Shown: piece after piece, positions 1-9,789 of the stretch
How the letters are laid out: every line of letters starts with the position of its first letter
Position numbering within the stretch: the first letter of the stretch is position 1
Assembly (NCBI GenBank): GCA_036245525.1
Contig: BTPG01000007.1
Coordinates: forward strand, 119,421,444-119,485,443
DNA: 64,000 nucleotides
Direction: 5' to 3'
DNA from: Semisulcospira habei
Taxonomy: Eukaryota > Mollusca > Gastropoda > Semisulcospiridae
Translations under genes and position numbers: made by a program
The notes under the pieces: generated by a model
Told to the model about the DNA's origin: nothing
The model's input: only the letters and a program-made list of their open reading frames with translations
Database searches by the model: none

Positions 1-515
1 GACAATAACTGCACTGAAGTCTTGCTATCACCCTAGGAAACCACTAACCAGAATCCTATTTTGTTTGTTTCCAATGAGGAAGAAACATAAAGAAAAACTA
101 CTGTTTCGCTAGGCTGAAGCCGTCCTATCGCGGCCAGGCCAGCGTGTCCTCTCCGATGGCGGCTGCCGCGCCGACTGACGCTCAGTCCTAGGCAACGCGG
201 GAAACTTCCCGAGCCCTATTAGTACTGACGAGCAAATGACTGAAATGCGACATGACTGATCGGAACCATCGCAAACACAAACGTGTTTCCGCGGGTTCCG
301 AAAATGTCGTATTTCTTTTGCTCGTCAGTATGAGTACATGTATACGCATTCAGTCAGTACATGACTTCGCTTACCGCACCTGACAAACTTGTTCGGGTAC
401 AACAACAGACGAAAAATTTGGCCGGCATGGCCGGCGACTACTAGTTCAGTTCAGACCCTATAAGGACTGCGCCGTCCGCCGATCGTTATCAGTGTCAGTC
501 ATTGCTAGCCTAAAG
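1..515. other. Left edge, no gene recognised
   Basis: I see no coding exon, splice-flanked frame or RNA gene here. The base composition is mixed, with a short GC-rich patch around 120-200. A MITE begins at 516. Confidence 0.5.
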
Positions 516-754
516 TTAACCCACTACGTCCTGAGACTGTGTAGTCCGGCACTGAACTGCGTGTTGTCCTACGATGAGTATGAAGACTATATCAGTTACA
601 GATTAGGAGGTAGATCAACCGTTTTAGTTCAATGGTGGTGCCAGAATAGCTTGGCGCCTGAGGCGCCAAGCTATTCTGGCACCACCATTGAACTCATATC
701 GATCAGTCAAATTTATCTTCAAGCGGCAATGGGTGTATCAGGATGATAAGCGCT
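516..754 (-). mobile_element. Family A palindromic MITE (TTAA ends), inverted orientation
   Basis: The element opens with TTAACCCACTACGTCC at 516 and fades out near 754 (GATAAGCGCTA, a decayed copy of the other end GATAAGGGTTAA). In its middle, 626-694 is a perfect inverted repeat: two 33-bp arms around a 3-base TGA loop. Read backwards it matches the right half of the family A copy ending at 51892. A TTAA target with ends beginning CCC is the hallmark of piggyBac-type transposition; there is no coding capacity, so this would be a non-autonomous passenger. Family membership is read by eye. Confidence 0.75.
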
Positions 755-1240
755 ATACACACTCAAAAGCCTAATGGTTATACACGTGCATGTAGTCTTA
801 TGACTAAGAATATCGTATGACTAAGAACGCAGTATTTGCACATCTTGCATATCATAATTATCTCACCCGTCAGTGTACGTTTCACTCTGCTTACTCTAGA
901 CTTGAAGATTACAGAACTGGCTAGTCACTACTAGGCTGCGCCGTCTGAAACCTAAGGAGGCATTTCGCCGCGGGTTGAGTAGAGCTGAGTTGAAATAAAT
1001 GTACAGGCCGCAGGGCATATGTACAATTTTTGCACGTTATCCATCCGTGTCGAGGTGTACAATTTCAACAAACCAAAAGGAAATGTGCAAAATGTACCCG
1101 AGACTGAATACAATGAACTAGGAAAAATCGACACGTGACTTTTCAGTGTCACATTCAAAGCCTAAATATAAAACACGCAGTTCTGCGGTAATTTCAGAAT
1201 CAGTAACTATATATGTATTTTTGCAGACACTGATGATGTT
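755..1240. other. Intergenic, nothing recognised
   Basis: No convincing exon or structured repeat was seen between the MITE and the AAT-repeat unit. Confidence 0.4.
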
Positions 1241-1315
1241 TAATAATAATAATAATAATACATAGTATTTATGGCGCATTTCTCATATTTATAATATAAC
1301 TCAATGCGCAGATGT
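1241..1315. repeat. (AAT)n followed by a conserved GCGC-containing tail, copy 1
   Basis: An AAT microsatellite runs into TATTTATGGCGCATTTCTC and ends near CTCAATGCGCAG. Near-identical units occur at 1888-1967 and 37075-37130, and a related GCGCATTATAAATAC plus ATT repeat ends the LINE at about 18420 in the opposite orientation. Recurrence next to a LINE 3' end suggests these are severely truncated retroelement tails. That is inference. Confidence 0.55.
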
Positions 1316-1515
1316 TTCCTTTTGGTCTGTGTACTACATTATACACCTCGGCACGAATGATTACTGCCAGTGTGCAGGGGCGGATCAGTTACCTCCGGGC
1401 CGGTACCGGCCTAGGTGAAATGCACTATCGGCGCCATTGCTGTGATTTTTGCATCCGTCCGGTTTCAGCGTAGGGTCAACTGCACTTCGATCGCTTGGAG
1501 TAGTGGCTATTTGCA

Positions 1516-1540
1516 TCCCTCCCCCCCCCCCCCCCCACAC
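1516..1540. repeat. Poly-C tract
   Basis: A run of C residues followed by ACAC repeats, just inside the left inverted end of the 1410-3100 element. Confidence 0.8.
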
Positions 1541-1887
1541 ACACACCAAGAAAAAGGGGGACAAAAATAAAGGAAAAAAGTGAATTGATGTGAATTGTTC
1601 AACAATTCCAAACTCCCGTGACCACAGAAAAACTATATGTTAATGTGATTTCTTCAGTATGAGGGATCTAAGGAATTTCTTGTTAGCTACAAAAGCACAC
1701 GTGGATCCGTCCCATGTTTGTACGGGCTGATGCCTCAGTCTATGCCTCGGGAAAAGCTCAGTGTCAAAGGAAATTTATCTACAAGAAACATAGATCCTCA
1801 TGAGCCTATTTGTATATAGATGGCCATAATTCAGCGATGGCCATGAAGGTCTATGTCTCCACACAAAGAAGTTCCATTGGGGTGTAA

Positions 1888-1967
1888 ATTAATAATAATA
1901 ATAATGCATAGCATTTATATGGCGCATTTATCATATTTATAATATAACTCAATGCGCAGAATGTAGC
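1888..1967. repeat. (AAT)n plus GCGC tail, copy 2
   Basis: Same unit as 1241-1315 in the same orientation (AATAATAATAATAATGCATAG then a GGCGCATTTATC block). It lies inside the 1410-3100 element, so it was carried in or inserted there. Confidence 0.55.
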
Positions 1968-3224
1968 CGCGAACTGAACCCAACAAGCACGCTCACGTGA
2001 ATCACACGCATTCACTCACACACTGTACGTAAACACAGAACATTCACGTGGTGCTAAGGGCAAGCTCAAGCGAGCTACACGGTATTTGGAAATCGTTTTG
2101 TATTTGAAATTTTATTAACTTGGCTGAATCTGATACCAAAGTGACCAGTTTGAGTGAAAAGCAAACAAAGGTTCGCTGTCGGGCACATCCCGCCAAAAGC
2201 AACTGAAGCATGACTTCTCTTGTTTTAGACAAGATTGCTTGTGACCGCTGGACATGCCGTCAAGTTTGAGCCTTCAGGCAAATAGGGGTACAAATCCTCG
2301 TGTATTCTAACAGTTTATGGTGTTATGATGAGCTCCTGTTGCCAAAGGGAGAATATTTAGCTCTTTGTCTCTCATTGAGACCAGACGTATTTTTTCCCCA
2401 CAGGCCTATTCTACTAACACCAGTTTGCAAACAACAAATAGCTGCCTATTTCCAGTACAGCCCTCTGAGAGATCATCATACTCCCGGTAGTATGAGTGGA
2501 CTAATGTGGATCTATGCCTCCTGTTTGTAACAACTGCAATACCTTATTTCGTGATTGCAATACACGGTGTGAAAGAGGCACAGATTCTAATGTGCATGAA
2601 GATTCGTGCTTTCCTCAGCAAAGCTAGCTCATATGGATCCATTCATACCTAAACCTTTATAACCAATGCAAATTTAGCCATCTCCAGACGTGTATTATTG
2701 TCACCTGCAGAAAAATAGTCACATGAGAGTCTCTGTCTCTCGTTGACTGGAGTTTCCTTTTCACATCATGACGCGGTGCATTTTCAGAAGCACAGATTTT
2801 CAAGTAATGAGCTCAGAACAAACTATACATGGCACAGACCCTCATGAGCTTTAGTAGCCAAAGAAGTTCTACTGAACCCTCAGTGCTAAAGTACATTAGC
2901 ATCTGTGTCTTTGGTATGGTTTGGAAATGTTGCAACAATCAATGTCATGTGATTCTCTTTTCTCTGAGATCGCTCCCTCATACTCTAGTGCAGATACTGA
3001 CATGTTCTACTCCAAGCGGTTGAAGTGCAGTTCACCCTACGCCGAAACCGGACAAGTGCAAAAATCACAGCAATGGCGCCGATAGTGCATTTCACCTAGG
3101 TACCGGGCGAGGTATACCACTGAACTCAGCTGCTCTTAGCCCTGTGTGCATTTACTCTCACGAGAGGGCGAGATATACCCACTAGGCGGATGTACACACC
3201 ACACACGTTACTCCCCTCGCAGTC

Positions 3225-3294
3225 ACCCTGGTTGTCTCCCTCGATTCGCTAACGCCGATAAGCGGAAGCGAATCGAGGGCAACAACCAGTGTGC
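3225..3294. repeat. Imperfect palindrome, about 27-bp arms
   Basis: CCTCGATTCGCT at the inner left arm pairs with AGCGAATCGAGG on the right around a 15-base loop; the arms extend outward to CACCCTGG / CCAGTGTG with few mismatches. No TTAA ends are seen and no family is assigned. Confidence 0.55.
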
Positions 3295-3452
3295 AGGCTG
3301 CGTAGGCTTGGCAGATCGAGGGCATTCTAAGGAAACCAGTGTGGGCGTACACTGACCTGTGGCAGTGCTTGCCAATTTCAGTAGTATCAGTTTTACTTAA
3401 GTTCCGCACGATCCGCAGTACATGTATTAAGGCTCTGGGGTCACTTGCGTAA

Positions 3453-3555
3453 GCGAGCTTAGAATGATCCTGTGCAAACCACTAAAAGCAAGGTGCTCCG
3501 CGATAGCGGGGCACCTTGCTTTTAGTGGTTTGCACATGATCTAAGCTCACTCGTG
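3453..3555. repeat. Long hairpin palindrome with GATA loop
   Basis: An inner, nearly perfect stem of about 30 bp (GTGCAAACCACTAAAAGC ... ) surrounds a GATA loop at about 3502-3505. Outer arms (CGAGCTTAGA / TCTAAGCTCACTCG) pair imperfectly. A weaker relative occurs at 15645-15725 with the same AGCTCACTC...TGCAAC flank, so this is a dispersed element. Confidence 0.65.
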
Positions 3556-3864
3556 CAACTGAGTCCAGACGGTGCCGTGGATGACGTTCAATCCCGGACT
3601 AATCAATCATTGATCGCTTCATTAGTACGGTTCAGGGTCATTCACGCCGCCTGGAATAACACGCTCCTTGCCTCTTGCAGATGGAAGAAGTTGGACAGAT
3701 TGATAAGTGCTGAAAAAAGGGTTAATTATGACCAGCCATCTTCTGAACCATTTTAACCCCTTCGCCCCCGAGAAAAATTGAACACCATTCAACTGCCAGA
3801 GTAGTGCACCTGTATCATTGAATCTACAATGAGTTGACCAACATAATCTGCGTCCACTGGTAGC

Positions 3865-4372
3865 CAGTGCCGGGAGCCCGGCGTTTCCAAATTTTGGAAG
3901 CGTCACCTATGTACCACTGAGTTGCAGGAGATGAATCGACCATGATAATTCAAGGATTGTGCCAGATTAGGCGCCAACCTAATCTGGCACTACCCTGGAA
4001 TTGTCGTGGTCCAGGGCGGATCTAGGGGGGGCCGTGGGTTTCCAGGGGTTCCGCCTCCCATCCCCCCTCCGCCGTTGTTTGTTACTTTTTTGGCGAATAG
4101 TGAGTCACACCGCACTTGCCTTCTCTCTCTACTCCCCCTCCCCCCCCCCCCCCAACCCCGGCCCGCTTTGTCGATTTTTCGGCCCCTGGAAGCAATGTCT
4201 ACCGTCGGGGAGGCCGGCCGGCTTTATCAAGAGGTAAGGTCCCAAACAAAACGTTGAAACCCCAACCCACCCACCCACCACCCCCCCCCCTCCCACCCCG
4301 GGGGTGCTGGTTGATCCGCCCCTGTTGATCCATCTCCTGCTATGTTGTGTGTTGGGGCTAAAAGCTTTAAAT
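3865..4372 (-). mobile_element. Family B palindromic MITE, split by a hAT-like insert
   Basis: The left half reads as the reverse of family B (TTCCAAATTTTGGAAG, GTACCACTGAGTTGCAGGAGATG). It leads into a shortened core hairpin (GTGCCAGATTAG ... CTAATCTGGCACTACCC) at about 3958-3995. The right half resumes after 4324 (GATCCATCTCCTGC, then GGGGCTAAAAGCTTTAA). The halves meet if 4012-4324 is removed. The outer ends are decayed. Confidence 0.55.
4012..4324. mobile_element. hAT-like MITE, C-rich, nested in family B
   Basis: It begins CAGGGCGGATCTAGGGGG and ends GGTTGATCCGCCCCTG, inverted ends of the CAGRGGCGGATC type seen in many hAT-derived MITEs. The interior is pyrimidine-rich low complexity with proline-rich frames that should not be read as genes. 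It interrupts a family B MITE between its core and right end, so it is the younger element. I could not see a clean 8-bp target duplication. Confidence 0.55.
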
Positions 4373-4868
4373 TATTTAAATAATTTGTCATGATTTCTTT
4401 TTATCTAACGCCGTCTGTACCATGTGTACTTGTCCGTGTGAACTTGATCGGTATGAGTATTTCCAATCAGTGATTCTGCATTGGAGCATGGTGCCACCAC
4501 ATCTCTGCTTATTAGAAGATACTGAAACCCTAGCAGCGCCTCAGACGGGAACTGTTTTGGCACTGCACTTTTACATCACGTCGGTGAGAGGCTGTTTTTC
4601 CAATTCATTTTCAGACTCTTACAACGTGGGAATGACTGAAAAATGGCCTCCGTCCGAGTCGACTCTTTTCGGGGAGGAAATTAACGCATTTGGCAATATA
4701 TTAAAGCGTCAGTACTGAGGTAGGTGCCGCTCGCACATGTATACACAAGGGTAAACATTTCAACTTCTAGTAGGTCCGCATCTCATGATCTCCCGAGGGT
4801 AGTGGCTAAACCGTTGGCCGGTTCAAAGCCAACTGTGTCATAAGAGGTGGCCAACTCCGCATGATAAC

Positions 4869-5316
4869 TTAGCGGATCAGTTACCTCAGTCGAGGGGGAC
4901 TCGGGGTCCAACTTCTTGTTTGGGCCGGACCTTCAACCTAAAACAAGGGCCATCTCCGACGCCACAGATAGCGACGCCACCCGGCAGTGACCAAAAAATC
5001 AAAGTCCGAACGGGGGAGGGAGGCTGGGGAGGCGCGTGTGTGTGGTGCCTTTTACTGAAGACTTTCACCACTCGCCAAAATCACATTAGTCGAGCAAAAA
5101 AAAAAAAAAAAAGGGGGGGGGGGGGGAAGAACCGGCCTAACGTGTTTGGCGTCAGTGTGCCGTGATTAAACTCGCCAAAACTGATATCAAACGCGGAGGA
5201 GACGAGTGGGGAGGGGGGGGGAGATCCAAGCACCCCCAAAAGGGACTTTCATTTCAGTGTTATAGCATTGGGGGGGTCCGGACCCCCACCCCCCCACACA
5301 CACTGATCCGCCCCTG
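4869..5316. mobile_element. hAT-like MITE with 8-bp target duplication
   Basis: The right end is ACTGATCCGCCCCTG and the left end a decayed inverse (TTAGCGGATCAGT). The flanks ATGATAAC (4861-4868) and ATGATTAC (5317-5324) match at 7 of 8 bases, as expected for hAT transposition. The interior has poly-A and poly-G/C runs (5096-5125, 5208-5220, 5270-5295) and no coding frame. Confidence 0.55.
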
Positions 5317-5869
5317 ATGATTACCTTGCCCGGCCGGGACTGACACTGATTAGTACTGAAATGTTCTATCAACAATAACTTTAATACATGTACTTATGCA
5401 ATGCCCAGTCATTTAAATCTTACTTTAATAACATAATTTAAATCAGTGACTGACGTAAACCGGCTATAGTGTTTCCATCAGTCGAACCGTCTGAACGAAA
5501 AGCTGCCCGCCTTTAACTTGAACCGACATTTGTTAACCCCGCCGGGGGGGGGGCGATAAACTGACTGAGTGAAAAGCCTGGAAAGGCCGGCGTGTCTCCA
5601 ATTTCGCAGCAATCACTCGCACCCCATCAGTGCGGCCCTATTTTCTGGCAACTGACACACTGACTAGGACTGACACGGGCGATTGACTCGCCGCGGAGAC
5701 CGGAGTTTGTTCAGTTTTTAAATCACGATCTGACTTAATTCGAAACTGACCGAGTCAGTCAATATTGGTCCGGCACGGCTAGCCTGTAAGAGTTGTACCA
5801 CAACGGAATGATCGGCCTTATCCAGTCACAATTATTTACTTCCATAGCAATACGTTTCCAAACATATTA

Positions 5870-5879
5870 CCATATTTGG
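5870..5879 (+). promoter_or_regulatory. CArG box (SRF-site consensus) upstream of cofilin
   Basis: CCATATTTGG matches CC(A/T)6GG exactly. It lies 70 bp upstream of the TATA box and about 400 bp before the cofilin start codon. Serum response factor controls many actin-cytoskeleton genes in animals, so the site is plausible. Binding is inferred. A CRE-like TACGTCA follows at 5883-5889. Confidence 0.5.
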
Positions 5880-5948
5880 CCATACGTCACTGGACACGCT
5901 CTAGTGGGCTCCAGCTAATTTCAGTGCAGTAGTCAGCGCTGAACGGCT

Positions 5949-5955
5949 TATAAAA
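5949..5955 (+). promoter_or_regulatory. TATA box, candidate cofilin core promoter
   Basis: TATAAAA in the context GGCTTATAAAACTCGAG. Transcription would begin near 5980, leaving a 5' leader of about 300 nt before the ATG at 6277. No other TATA motif as good lies closer to the gene. Confidence 0.5.
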
Positions 5956-6276
5956 CTCGAGCGCTGCAGGCAACATTCAACAAAAAGCTTACACCCCGGC
6001 AGGCAAACGTTCGTTCCTGAAGCTTTTCCAAGCTGAGATATCTGGCGTCTGACGCGCACATCGTCCCGAAATAGTTGAGATTTCGCCGTGGCGATTGGTA
6101 CTGGAGTTGGAAGATAGCGGACTTCGCTACACACAAGCAACCACATCTCGCTAACCTACGGAGCCACCCTTTGTCACATGACCTGTGGAGCCTCGTTCTA
6201 AGTTCTTTCTGCACCATCTTCCTCTCTCGTTTCGCTAGACTCCTTTTTCGTCCCGTGTTCAAACTAAAGTTTCTCC

Positions 6277-6584
6277 ATGGCGTCCGGAGTGCAGGTTTCT
6301 GACGAATGCAAGGATCTTTACCAGAAGGTGAAGATGAAATTGTCCGGTAAAACCAAGCTGAGCTACGCAGTGTTCATGATCAGTGGCGACCTGACTCAGA
6401 TCGTACCGGACCCCGACAGAGTGTGCACGCCGGGCGCGGGGGGCGATACTCCCGCAGGAGAGCAGCCGGCAGAATTCACTGATCTTATAGCAAATTTGCC
6501 TCAAGATGATGGACGTTACATCGTGTACGACTATCCATACAAAGGATCTTTTGGTCCTACCTCCAAAATCGTCCTTGTTATGTG
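6277..6584 (+). CDS. CFL: ADF/cofilin, coding exon 1
   Basis: Actin-depolymerising factor/cofilin: a small cytoplasmic protein that binds G- and F-actin, severs aged filaments and speeds turnover. This exon encodes residues 1-102 plus two bases of codon 103. It begins MASGVQVSDECKDLYQ, the typical N-terminus with a serine after Met-Ala (Ser3 is the LIM-kinase target in the family). It contains the central YIVYDYPYK segment and a hydrophilic loop (about residues 50-65) longer than in vertebrate cofilin. The start sits in a good context (CTCCATGG). The exon ends at a consensus donor GTGAGT (6585-6590), splitting the Trp codon. Confidence 0.85.
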
Positions 6585-7282
6585 GTGAGTAATGTGTGCT
6601 TCTTAGTTACACGTTATTGCGACACGGTCTGGCTATGAGGTCATTAGGGTAGTAAGTTGTGTGCCGGTTTTGAGTTCATGCATGCTCAGTATATGGCCTC
6701 TTTCAGTCGCCTCGTTTTCTTTCGTTCGTTTGGTTTGCGTTCACGTCATTGTGTGTCCTTTTCATTCAGTCAGTTTTGCAGTTAGTTCGCAAACTTGCCT
6801 GTGTATCAAGCACATGTCAGTGAGGCGCGATTTGTCACATGGTGGGGGTGGAGCTGTGGGGCACACTTCCGGATTTGGATAAAAGCACAATCGCCACACC
6901 CCCTCGTACCCTTTTCCCTACAGCACCGCAGTCTTTTCTTTTTGGTTCTTTATATGAGTTTTGAAACCTGCCTTCCCACCCCAATGTTGGGTTGTTTTTT
7001 TCTTTTACATGTTTTTGTTGCATGAGCAATAAAACTTTAAGAAGTAGAATGTACTTAGAACCCACTGCTCCTGGAGATTCAGCGCGATATAAATGCTCTT
7101 TATTAATATTATTATTAACTAGAAACTTGTTGTTGTTTTATACTGTTAAGCAACTTTCAGCACATGCACCAGCCATTTTTGTTTCTGTGTGTTTTATGAA
7201 TTGATATTATTTTTGAATGGTCGTATTTGCCAGTAAACAAGTTATGTACTAGTAGTAGTACTAATGAGATTTTTATTCTCAG

Positions 7283-7424
7283 GTGCCCAGATAATGTATC
7301 CATCAAGAAGAAGATGTTGTATGCTTCGTCAAAAGATGCACTGAAGAAGTCTTTCAACGATGTCGGAGGAGAGTTTCAGGCAGATTGCGCTGAAGATTTG
7401 GTGCATAAAGACATGGAGGCAAAG
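7283..7424 (+). CDS. CFL: ADF/cofilin, coding exon 2
   Basis: The acceptor is TTTTTATTCTCAG (AG at 7281-7282). The first base completes Trp103, giving MWCPDNVSIKKKMLYASSKDALKK, here quoted only to identify: the motif WxPD...IKxKMxYASSKDALKK is the diagnostic actin-binding long helix of ADF/cofilins. The exon covers residues 103-150, ends in phase 0 at EAK, and is followed by donor GTATTC (7425-7430). Intron 2 is 5.46 kb and carries two pogo-like elements. Confidence 0.85.
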
Positions 7425-8011
7425 GTATTCACTCTCACAGTGTCGGTGATTCCCTTAGGCTGGGACAGAATACCAGTATTCACACTAGGGTTTTTCACAA
7501 CCATTGGTATTTTTTCAGTAGCACCTGCTGCCCTGGTCAAAATAGTGCATATCGTCAAAATTATGACATTGTAATTAAATGAGGGTATTGAAACAAATTT
7601 CAGTATCTCTACCTCCACAGTTGGTATTTGCCTTCAGAAGATGGTAAAATACTGAGAGTTACCAGTTAACAAGAACACTGAATAGGTCATCCTACCAGCT
7701 GGCTTTGAAAGTGATAGGTCATTTTCAGAACCAATGGGTCAAGTGAGACAGAACTCAAAATGTGAATGTGTTGATGACGTAGTGTAAGATTCTAAGTCTA
7801 ACCACAGAAACATCAATACTAACAAAAAACATGACACACACATTTGACAAATGTGAGCATGAAGCTCACTGCTCAGACTTGGCTCATAGGATAGCAAAAG
7901 TGAATCTACTCTATGTTTTGGGGCAGTGATTGACCATCCGTAAAAATGTCAAGGGGTCTCCGAATGTTGACAAATATTTGAAAATGCACACATTTGGAGG
8001 AAATATGTATA

Positions 8012-8722
8012 CAGTGGAGTCCGCTTAACACGAATTTATGGGGACACGGAAAATCACTTCGTGTTAAACGTATTTCATGTTAACCAATATGGCCTCAAAT
8101 TGATCACAGCCATCAAGGAGAAAATGTGTAAGAGATGTGTGCGCGAATGAGTACGAGGTTAAAAGTGCACATTATCGTACTTTATATGCATACCTTCAGC
8201 TCGCTAGGAAAATGCAACGAAACGTGTTCAGCTCGCATATTTAATGTAAAATCCATCAGGTAAAATCCATAGTAAGTTACAATCCATCAGGTAAAAGCAA
8301 CACAGGCTGAAGTACAATCCCGCATCGGTAAAAGGGTTGTGTTGGTACACGAATGATGCAAACATGAATACAGTGCAGAAACGCTAGCCAATGAGAAGAC
8401 GGATTACAACAGCCGAAGGCTATTCAGCCAATCACAGACTAGAGGTTACTCTGATCTGTCATGTACTACAGCGCAAGAGCGACACGTGAATTGGTTTTCA
8501 GTGAATGGAATCTGTGTTCGTGTTAAACAGTGAATAATAGTGAAATTGCCCTGGTTGGGAACCGAAACCAGCTTCGTGTAAAGCAAAATTTCGTGTTAAG
8601 CATTTCGTGTTATCAGTGAAATTTTAATACAGAATAAGAAAGCCGTCGGCCGGGAACGCAAAAACGGTTCGTGTTAACCGGAAATTCGTGTAATGCGAGT
8701 TCGTGTTAACTGGACTCCACTG
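8012..8722 (+). mobile_element. Pogo-like non-autonomous element, copy 1
   Basis: It begins CAGTGGAGTCCGCTTAACAC and ends with the inverse (GTTAACTGGACTCCACTG). It is flanked by TA on both sides (8010-8011, 8723-8724), the Tc1/mariner-pogo target duplication. It is rich in repeated CGTGTTAA motifs near both ends and has no transposase. It lies in cofilin intron 2 and resembles 9102-9787 throughout. Confidence 0.75.
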
Positions 8723-9101
8723 TAGGCTGTTTGACATCGCACGACGTTTTCCCCAAATATCTCTGCAAAGAAACACTTTTATGTAACACTTTAAGAACAA
8801 ATATCATTTAATGCCAATTGACCTAACATGGCATATTTTTTACTGAACTCCTGCGATTTGTCGTTTTTGCCCTAGTCGTAAAAACTAAAAAAGAATTGTG
8901 AAAAGACAAGAACATGCCATTTTCATTTCAATACCCTAAATAGAGCCTCTGCTGATTTCAATATTGAGGTCAAGCATGAACTGAAGACTTCATGTATGCC
9001 TGCTCTGTTTCAGGTTTTAAAACTTGACCAATTCATGTGAAAATGGATCTTTCTTGTACTGGGCTTTATATATCTGGGGCATATTTAGGGATTTTAAAGT
9101 A

Positions 9102-9787
9102 CAGTGGAGTCCGCTTCACACGAATTTCTGGGGACACGGAAAATCACTTCGTGTTAAACGTATTTCGTGTTAACCAATATGGCCTAAAAATTGATCACGG
9201 CACTCAAGGAGAAAGTGTGTAAGACGTGTGCGTGAATGAGTACGAGGTTAAAAGTGCACATTATCGTACTTTGATGTGCATACCTTCAGCTCGCTAGGAA
9301 AACACAAGGAAACGTGTTCAGCTCACATATTTAATGTAAAATCCATAGTACGTTACAATCCATCAGGCTGAATTACAATCCCGCATCGGTAAAAAGGGTT
9401 GTGTTGGTACACGAATGATAAACATGATTACAGTTCAGAAGTGCTAGCCAATGAGAAGACGGATTACAACAGCCGAAGGCTATTCATCCGATCACAGACT
9501 AGAGTTCGCTCTGATCTGTCATGTGTATTCCACAGCGCGAGAGCGACACGTGAATTGGTTTTCGGTGAATGGAATCTGTGTTCGTGTTAAACAGGTGAAT
9601 AATAGTGAAAATGCCCTTGTTGGGAACCGAAAACAGCTTCGTGTAAAGCGAAATTTCGTGTTAAGCATTTCGTGTTATCAGTGAAATTTTAATACAGAAT
9701 AGGAAGGCCGTCGTCCGAGAATGCAAAAACGGTTCGTGTTAACTGGAAATTCGTGTAAAGCGAGTTCGTGTTAACTGGACTCCACTG
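9102..9787 (+). mobile_element. Pogo-like non-autonomous element, copy 2
   Basis: Same orientation and ends as copy 1 (CAGTGGAGTCCGCTT ... GGACTCCACTG), flanked by TA (9100-9101, 9788-9789). Copy 1 has an extra AAATCCATCAGG-type segment missing here. The TSDs show separate insertions rather than a tandem duplication. Confidence 0.75.
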
Positions 9788-9789
9788 TA

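Larger units (their letters stand above)
1410..3100. mobile_element. 1.7 kb non-autonomous DNA transposon candidate with 94-bp TIRs
   Basis: Positions 1410-1503 and 3007-3100 are inverted copies of each other, both exactly 94 bp, starting CCTAGGTGAAATGCAC and ending CGCTTGGAGTA. The outer flanks share TACCGG (1404-1409 and 3101-3106), which looks like a 6-bp target site duplication. The interior holds C-rich and AAT microsatellites and no long coding frame, so the element is non-autonomous. I cannot assign a superfamily. Confidence 0.65.

Noticed and set aside
626..694. Perfect hairpin as a single microRNA gene
   Set aside because: The same hairpin recurs many times with transposon ends; a small-RNA role is possible but cannot be claimed from sequence.
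4001..4328. Overlapping proline-rich open frames on the + strand
   Set aside because: They lie wholly in the C-rich interior of a hAT-like MITE; low-complexity translation with no motif.
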